This document shows positions 58,681 to 64,000 of a stretch of DNA of 64,000 bases, piece by piece. The DNA comes from Gallionella straubiae (GTDB taxonomy: Bacteria > Pseudomonadota > Gammaproteobacteria > Burkholderiales > Gallionellaceae): positions 992,001 to 1,056,000 of the forward strand of contig NZ_CP194331.1 in NCBI RefSeq assembly GCF_051257895.1, read 5' to 3'. Each line of letters opens with the position of its first letter. Within the stretch, counting starts at the first letter, position 1. The notes beneath the pieces are model-generated. The model made no database searches, was not told the DNA's origin, and saw nothing but the letters and a program-made list of their open reading frames with translations. The position numbers were made by a program, and so were the translations under genes.

Positions 58681-60375
58681 TTACCTCTCCGATAGCGCAC
58701 GGCTCTTGGCACGCAAAACAGGTTTCAAAAGGTAGCTCAACACGGACTTCTCGCCCGTCAGGATGTCCACTTCCGCCACCATGCCCGGCATGATGGGCAT
58801 GCCTTCCCCGAGGCTGGATTTGTTGGTGCGGACTTTCACGGTATAGAAGGCATTGCCCTTCTCGTCCAGCACGGTGTCCGCGCCGATATTTTCCAGCGTC
58901 CCTTCCAGGCCGCCGTAAACGACGAAGTCGTACGCGGAGAACTTGACCGTGGCCTTGAGCCCCGGACGAAGGAATGCGATATCCTTGGGCTGCACCCGCG
59001 CTTCCAGCAGCAGATTGTCCTCCAGCGGGACGATCTCGATCACATCCTTGCCCGGCTGGACAACCCCGCCAACGGTATTGACCATGAGGCGCTTGACCGT
59101 GCCCTTGACCGGCGAGCGGATCACGGAGCGTGCCACCTTGTCGGAAAGGCCGACGCTGCCTTCGCTCAGGCTGTTGAGCTTGGCCAGCGTTTCGTTCATT
59201 TCCTTGCGCGCCTCGTTGCGGAACGCCAGTTCGACTTCCTGCACCTTGCGCGTGGATTCCGCAATCGCCGCTGACACACGGGCAATCTGCGCAGAAGCCA
59301 TGTCGCGCTCGCCGCGGAAACGCGACACGTCGCGCTCGAGGCGCAATATCTCGACATCCGAAACGGCGCCGCTGGCCAACAACGGTTTGGTCGCCGCCAG
59401 CTCCTTGGCCGTCAGGTCATAGGCGTTGGACGCCTGCACCTGTTTGGCCCTGAGCTCCACCAACTCCTGCTGGCGTTGCGCCAGTTGCTGCCTGGCAATC
59501 GACACCGTGGCATCCAGTTCCGATTTCCTTGCTTCGTAGAGACGGCGCTCCTCTTCCGCGGTAGTGGGGTCTTCCTTGACGGCTTCTTCGGGCGGGACGA
59601 ACGGACTTCCCTCGGCGAGTGCCCGCAGCCTTGCCGCCTTGGCCAGCATAGAAAGATACTGGGCGCGGCTCTCCTTCACCGAGGAAAGGAAGCGGGTCTG
59701 GTCGATGCGGATCAACTCCTGATCCTTTTGCACCACATTTCCCTCGCGCACCAGCAACTCCGAGACGATACCGCCATCCAGGCTTTGCAGCACCTGTATC
59801 TGACTGTAGGGAATCACCTTGCCTTCGCCGCGCGTGACCTCATCGACATGAGCAAAGCTCGCCCACACCAGGAAGATGCCGGTGATCCAGAGCAGCGCCC
59901 GCAACAGCGCCCGGGCGCGGATGGGTTCCTGCCTCAGGATGGCATAATCGGCCTCGGCGACAAAATCCTGGAGCTTCGAGTCGTCAAATTTTTCGCCGCC
60001 CCGGTTGATCAGCCAATCGAATAGCGGCTGGAGTTGCCGCCGCGGCTCTTCGAGCCGCTTCTTGATGCGCTCGGCAGTCGCATTCAGCCAGGGGAGTGAC
60101 TCGACGACACGCTGCGCGGTGGGGTTCAGCCGGGAGAGCTGCGTCCCGATGCGCCGGGTAGCCGCGCTCCACCAGCAGCGCAGCCTGGCGAGGCGTTGCG
60201 CGGCCACATCCCAGAGCAGCCGCTTTTCTTTCGGCACCGGAACATCGGCCTCTGGCTTAACTGCACCTTCCGCTTGAGCCTGCATGACCGGTTCGCTGTT
60301 CGCACTCATCTCTTCGGCCCTGGCCTCCTGCCCGGCTTCCGGTTTCGCCGTATCGGTGTTCCGGCTGGTCGTCAT
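58681..60375 (-). CDS. lapC: LapC-type membrane fusion protein (HlyD family)
   Basis: 564 residues from ATG at 60375, which overlaps the lapB stop (ATGA). An unusually long cytoplasmic N-terminus of about 150 residues (Glu/Ala rich, then helices such as TAQRVVESLPWLNATAERIKKRL) precedes the membrane helix (about 155-178). Then the HlyD beta-barrel and hairpin: VIPYSQIQVLQSLDGGIVSELLVREGNVVQKDQ, long coiled coil, SVIRSPVKGTVKRLMVNTVGGVVQPG. It bridges LapB to the outer channel. Confidence 0.94.
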   Translation of the reverse strand: MTTSRNTDTAKPEAGQEARAEEMSANSEPVMQAQAEGAVKPEADVPVPKEKRLLWDVAAQRLARLRCWWSAATRRIGTQLSRLNPTAQRVVESLPWLNATAERIKKRLEEPRRQLQPLFDWLINRGGEKFDDSKLQDFVAEADYAILRQEPIRARALLRALLWITGIFLVWASFAHVDEVTRGEGKVIPYSQIQVLQSLDGGIVSELLVREGNVVQKDQELIRIDQTRFLSSVKESRAQYLSMLAKAARLRALAEGSPFVPPEEAVKEDPTTAEEERRLYEARKSELDATVSIARQQLAQRQQELVELRAKQVQASNAYDLTAKELAATKPLLASGAVSDVEILRLERDVSRFRGERDMASAQIARVSAAIAESTRKVQEVELAFRNEARKEMNETLAKLNSLSEGSVGLSDKVARSVIRSPVKGTVKRLMVNTVGGVVQPGKDVIEIVPLEDNLLLEARVQPKDIAFLRPGLKATVKFSAYDFVVYGGLEGTLENIGADTVLDEKGNAFYTVKVRTNKSSLGEGMPIMPGMVAEVDILTGEKSVLSYLLKPVLRAKSRALSER

Positions 60376-62579
60376 GACGCTCTCCCCACCTGCCCTGACT
60401 TCAAGGCATCGAGCACTTCGGCCTTGGGTCCGTCGGCCACGACGCAGCCCTCGTCGATCACGATGATGCGCTCCGCCAGGTCGATCAGGCTGGAGCGGTG
60501 CGTAGCGATGAGCAGTGTTTTCCCGGGACTGAAACGCTTGGCAAAACGCCCCAGGCGGGTCTTGAATTCGCTTTCCGTGGTGTAGTCCATGGCGCTGGTC
60601 GGCTCGTCCAGCAGCAGGATGGGCGGTTCCATCAGGAAGGCGCGCGCGATGGCGACGCACTGGCGCTGCCCGCCGGACAGCGATTCGCCGCGCTCGCCGA
60701 TATGCATGTCGAAGCCGCGCGGATGCTTGTTGACGAAATCCCTCAACCCCGCCAGTTCCGCGGCCGCGATGATGGCAGAGTCGTCCGCATAGGGCGCCCC
60801 ATAGGCGATGTTCTCGCGCAGGGTGCCGTAGAAGAGCACCGCATCCTGGCTCACACAGCCGACATTGCGCCGCAGGTCGGCGGGATCAAGCTGGCGCAGA
60901 TCGATGCCATCGACCAGCACCGAACCTTCCTGCGGCTCATACAGCCCGAGGACCAGTTTCTGCAAGGTGGATTTGCCGGAGCCCACCCGCCCGAGCACTA
61001 CGACGGATTCGCCGGGATTGATCTTGAACGAAACATTTTTCAGGATCGGGTCGGCGTTGGGATATGCGAAGGTGACGTTGCGGAACTCGATGCTGCCGCG
61101 TATCTCGGGGCGGTGCACGAAGGTCGATTCGGGCGGGCGCTCGATGGGTTTTTCCATCAGCTTGTTCAGCGATTCGAGCGCGGTCTTCGCGCCCTGGTAC
61201 TGGATCAGCAGACTGGCGAGCTGTCCCAGCGGGGCCATCGCGCGCCCGGTCAGCATGGTGCAGGCGATCAGGCCGCCCATGCTCAGGTAGCCGGCGTTGA
61301 TGAGGTAAACGCCGGCAATCAGCACGGCGACGCCCGTCAGTTGCTGGACGGTCTGCACGCTGTTCGTCGCCGACAGCGAGAGCATGCGCAACTGGTTGCT
61401 GGTTTTTGCAAGGAATGCCGCCGTCTTCTCCCAGGAGGCCTGCACATGGCTTTCCGCGCCGAGACCCTTGATCGTCTCCATCGCGGTGAGGCTCTCGACC
61501 AGCGTGGCATTGCGCAGCGAAGCAGCGCGATAGGTAGTCTCGGAAAGCTCGTGCATCTTCTGCTGGATGGCGTAGATGTAGACGAACACGACAACAAAAC
61601 CCAGGATCGGAATGAACACCAGCGGCCAGGCTATCCACGCGATGACCAGGTAGAACAGCAGCGCAAAGGGAATGTCGATCAGGGTCGAAACCGTTGCCGA
61701 CGCGATGAAGTCGCGCACCGTTTCAAAGGATTTCATCGTGGCGGCGAACGCGCCGACCGACGCAGGCTTGGCTGCCATCTTGAGCCCCAGCACGCGCTCC
61801 ATCAGCACCGAGGAAAGCTGGATATCGATGCGCGCCGAGGCCAGGTCGACGAAATGTCCGCGCATCATCCGCAGCAGCAGGTCCAGCCCCAGCAGCGCCA
61901 GGATGCCCACGGCCAGCACCCACAGGGTGTCCACCGCATGGTTCGGTACCACGCGGTCATAAACGTTCATGGAGAAGAGTGGAATCGCCAGCGCGAAGAC
62001 GTTGATCAGAAAGGCGGCGGTCAGCACATCGCGGTACACCTGCCACTGCTCCAGCATGACTCCCCAGAACCAGTGGCGCTTGGCGAGCTTCGCGACCTCG
62101 GGGGTGCGGCTATCGAATTTGACGCGCGGCTGAAGGAAGATGGCGATGCCCAGGTAGCGCGCCGCCAGTTCCTCATACGGCAGGTCGAACGCCGTCTGCC
62201 CGGATTCCGGGAACAGCACCTGCGCCCGCCCGTTCTGTTCGTCCCATCCCAGCAACACGCAGGACTCATCCCCTTTCAGCAGGAGGATGGCCGGCAACTG
62301 GACGGCGTCTATCTTGAACAGTTCGCGGCGGACGATTTTGCAGTTGAGCCCCGCGCGATTCGCCGCGCGCGCAACCAAGGAAGGCGTCAGGCGTCCGTTC
62401 TGGAGAGGCAGCCCCGCGGAAAGTGCCGCGCGCGTACTGGGCCGGCCATGGATGCGTGCGACATCCAGCAGGCTGTCCAGCAACGGGTCATGCAGCAGCA
62501 GATCCTCCCTTAGCCCCAGGTTAGTCCCGGTATTGCCCGGAACATCGCTACCCGGTGGAACTTTATTCTTATCACTCAT
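60372..62579 (-). CDS. lapB: LapB-type ABC exporter of type I secretion
   Basis: 735 residues. N-terminal C39-like domain without the catalytic cysteine (about 30-150), consistent with a substrate-docking role. Membrane domain (about 170-460) and ATPase: Walker A GRVGSGKST, signature LSGGQRQ, Walker B ILLLDEPTSAMD. Belongs to the LssB/LapB subgroup. First gene of lapB-lapC-luxR. Exports the adhesin through the C-terminal signal. Confidence 0.95.
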   Translation of the reverse strand: MSDKNKVPPGSDVPGNTGTNLGLREDLLLHDPLLDSLLDVARIHGRPSTRAALSAGLPLQNGRLTPSLVARAANRAGLNCKIVRRELFKIDAVQLPAILLLKGDESCVLLGWDEQNGRAQVLFPESGQTAFDLPYEELAARYLGIAIFLQPRVKFDSRTPEVAKLAKRHWFWGVMLEQWQVYRDVLTAAFLINVFALAIPLFSMNVYDRVVPNHAVDTLWVLAVGILALLGLDLLLRMMRGHFVDLASARIDIQLSSVLMERVLGLKMAAKPASVGAFAATMKSFETVRDFIASATVSTLIDIPFALLFYLVIAWIAWPLVFIPILGFVVVFVYIYAIQQKMHELSETTYRAASLRNATLVESLTAMETIKGLGAESHVQASWEKTAAFLAKTSNQLRMLSLSATNSVQTVQQLTGVAVLIAGVYLINAGYLSMGGLIACTMLTGRAMAPLGQLASLLIQYQGAKTALESLNKLMEKPIERPPESTFVHRPEIRGSIEFRNVTFAYPNADPILKNVSFKINPGESVVVLGRVGSGKSTLQKLVLGLYEPQEGSVLVDGIDLRQLDPADLRRNVGCVSQDAVLFYGTLRENIAYGAPYADDSAIIAAAELAGLRDFVNKHPRGFDMHIGERGESLSGGQRQCVAIARAFLMEPPILLLDEPTSAMDYTTESEFKTRLGRFAKRFSPGKTLLIATHRSSLIDLAERIIVIDEGCVVADGPKAEVLDALKSGQVGRAS

Positions 62580-62883
62580 CCTGTCTGGGCAACAACTTCA
62601 TCAAATGTCATCGGAATCGGGCGTTTAGGTTACACCATCGCGCAATTATTGAATAGGATGCTGGATCAATGCCAGCCGGCACGGAGTATCTGAATGTTTC
62701 GTGTGCCAGATGACTGTTTGAGGAATTATTGACTTTAACCGTGGGAGGGGTAAAACAACACTGTATCCACCCTGGGTTTCACCGCAAAACCACTCTTCCA
62801 GCCCGGACGGAAATCAGCCTGCATGAAAGTGCGGGCAGCCGCTTCGGCAAAAATGGCGGACAAATCGGAGTTCACCAACCGGA
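62580..62883. other. Intergenic region between lapB and pilY1-like gene
   Basis: 304 bases with no supported gene. A short open frame on the minus strand near 62876 stops after about 20 codons. Must hold the lapB promoter, but no consensus -35/-10 pair, operator or terminator could be identified with confidence. Confidence 0.5.
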
Positions 62884-64000
62884 TTAATCGCTCTGGATAT
62901 ACCAAAATACCCGGTAACGTTGGCCCGTCGGGTTTATTTCCACCTTGCTGCCCTGTAGCGCGGATGAATTGGCTTCCGTGGTATCCACCCCGCCGATGAT
63001 GAATGGCAGCTTGGTACCATCGACATCCACCACACCGGCTACCGGAGAGGGCGGCATGCCGCCGCCAAGAAAATATGCGGAGCGCGTACTTCCGGACGCC
63101 GGGTTGCCGGTGGTGAAATCGATGGCATAGCCCTTGGCGATACCCAAGTTTGCAAAACAGGAAGACCCGGCTGTCGGTGTAGGGGTATTGGTTCCGAAAA
63201 AAGTAACGCCGGCAACGGTCAACGGCTTGTTAACCGACTGTTCGCAGGAACCCAGGTTAAATCGCCAGCCGTAGGTGCTGATGCCAGCCTCATTGATTGG
63301 CGGCGTCGTGACGATAGTTACATCGGTCAGCTGAACCGGCGTGATTGGACTCGCCGGATAGGCGTTCGGGCGATCCTTGATCATGTAGACCTGGTTGGTC
63401 ACGAAGGTGCCGGCAACGGGGAAAGCCTTATCCGCCTCAAAATTGTTGCAGGCATAGCTGCTGACCAAGGGGTGCTCGCGATCCCCGGAACCGATCAGCA
63501 CGGCGTTGTATCCAGTGTAAGGAACCACGTTCGGCCCATTGATGAACTTGCGGGCGTGATTGGTCTCGCTCAGTTGCGCGATCTCGATGGCTGCGTAATT
63601 GGCATTGCTGCTCCATCCCGCCGCGACGAACGAAGCATCGCTGCTGCTTGCGGTGAGCGTCGTTCCATTGAAAGTGCCGACGTTGATGCGGTAGATGTCG
63701 CCATTGATGTCCGAGACATAGACATGGGTCACAAAGCCGCTGTTATTGTTCAGCAGCGAAAGATCCCCGGGAACGCTGGCGCTGACCGGAAAGGTGTGGA
63801 TGATGACGCCGGTATCCGCATCCACGAACCAGACCTGGGCGCCCTTGCGCGCACCGGCACAAGGCGTCGCGCTGTCGTTGTCTTCGCATGAGTCGTAACC
63901 GCCGCCAAAAATCAGCACCGGCTTTGGTTTGTTTTGAAGCGCTGTGACGGCATAGCCTGCAGGGAAATTGTACCCATCGAGATAAGCAATCGTCGGCTTG
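62884..64000 (-). CDS. PilY1-like type IV pilus tip/biogenesis protein, C-terminal part
   Basis: The gene continues beyond the right edge, and the frame is open to the last base. 372 codons are visible, beginning KPTIAYLDGYNFPAGYAVTA. PilY1 beta-propeller features include VLIFGGGYDSCEDND, QVWFVDADTGVIIHTF, VTHVYVSDINGDIYRI and VLIGSGDREHP. The final beta-propeller blades and C-terminus are intact, ending RVFWYIQSD. A calcium-type loop DINGD is visible. Relevant to type IV pilus retraction and surface sensing, together with FimV at the other end. Confidence 0.88.
   Translation of the reverse strand, partial: KPTIAYLDGYNFPAGYAVTALQNKPKPVLIFGGGYDSCEDNDSATPCAGARKGAQVWFVDADTGVIIHTFPVSASVPGDLSLLNNNSGFVTHVYVSDINGDIYRINVGTFNGTTLTASSSDASFVAAGWSSNANYAAIEIAQLSETNHARKFINGPNVVPYTGYNAVLIGSGDREHPLVSSYACNNFEADKAFPVAGTFVTNQVYMIKDRPNAYPASPITPVQLTDVTIVTTPPINEAGISTYGWRFNLGSCEQSVNKPLTVAGVTFFGTNTPTPTAGSSCFANLGIAKGYAIDFTTGNPASGSTRSAYFLGGGMPPSPVAGVVDVDGTKLPFIIGGVDTTEANSSALQGSKVEINPTGQRYRVFWYIQSD

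Noticed and set aside
60498..62513. 671-codon open frame on the plus strand opposite lapB
   Set aside because: Gln/His/Arg-rich shadow with no domain, opposite a confident ABC exporter gene.
62815..62876. Possible small gene on the minus strand after pilY1
   Set aside because: It looked long until the codon at the line junction was checked: the frame reads GGC TGA and stops after about 20 codons.

Overview
The window reads as chromosomal DNA of a betaproteobacterium, most likely Nitrosomonadales and plausibly near Gallionellaceae (Sideroxydans or Gallionella). The lineage call is inference. It rests on the minus-strand order leuC-leuD-leuB-asd-fimV-truA-trpF-trpB-trpA-accD-folC, the grpE-dnaK-dnaJ block, a PilY1 gene and moderately high G+C. 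No tRNA, rRNA or CRISPR array was seen.

Layout. 1-14.7 kb (minus strand): leucine, aspartate-family and tryptophan synthesis genes with accD, folC, truA and the polar hub protein FimV. An entericidin-like lipopeptide sits between leuC and leuD, and a HicAB-type toxin-antitoxin pair sits between trpB and trpA. 14.8-19.1 kb (plus strand): the grpE-dnaK-dnaJ chaperone block, with sigma-32-like promoters before grpE and dnaK and a four-helix-bundle (S23-like) ORF cassette wedged between dnaK and dnaJ. 19.4-26.2 kb: a VOC protein, then a sensory operon made of an amide/urea-type solute-binding protein, a membrane histidine kinase, a single-domain response regulator and a hybrid kinase. 26.2-31.1 kb: small enzymes, a DUF190/CrcB fluoride-channel pair and an uncharacterised ATP-grasp-like/chalcone-isomerase-like pair. 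31.1-41.4 kb: a fatty acid beta-oxidation cluster (thiolase, hydroxyacyl-CoA dehydrogenase/enoyl-CoA hydratase, thioesterase, acyl-CoA synthetase, acyl-CoA dehydrogenase) interrupted by a RelBE-type pair and a NYN-LOTUS protein. 41.5-47.2 kb: a cNMP-GGDEF protein, radA, a DUF1540 protein, an LpxR-like deacylase, a spermidine-synthase-like protein and cytochrome b561.

47.4-62.6 kb is the main accessory module: a Lap-type, c-di-GMP-controlled adhesin system. It contains a TolC-like outer membrane channel, LapG protease, LapD receptor, a FecR-domain protein, a 1128-residue adhesin, a LuxR-type regulator, and the LapC and LapB exporter subunits. The adhesin has a LapG-type N-terminal module with a TAAG site, but its body is an alanine-rich helical or coiled-coil rod with 85- and 63-residue tandem repeats instead of the usual beta-sandwich or RTX repeats. 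The window ends inside a PilY1-like gene.

A second theme is the density of dispersed inverted repeats of several families. Many lie between genes. Three from different families are carried in frame inside ORFs (a CoA dehydrogenase, an acyl-CoA synthetase and an ATP-grasp-like protein), and others supply or abut stop codons (leuD, the thioesterase gene, accD, dnaJ). Several families have arms built from an iterated short word facing inward around variable contents, and one such cassette carries the S23-like ORF. These repeat observations and the unusual adhesin are the strongest candidates for under-described biology here.
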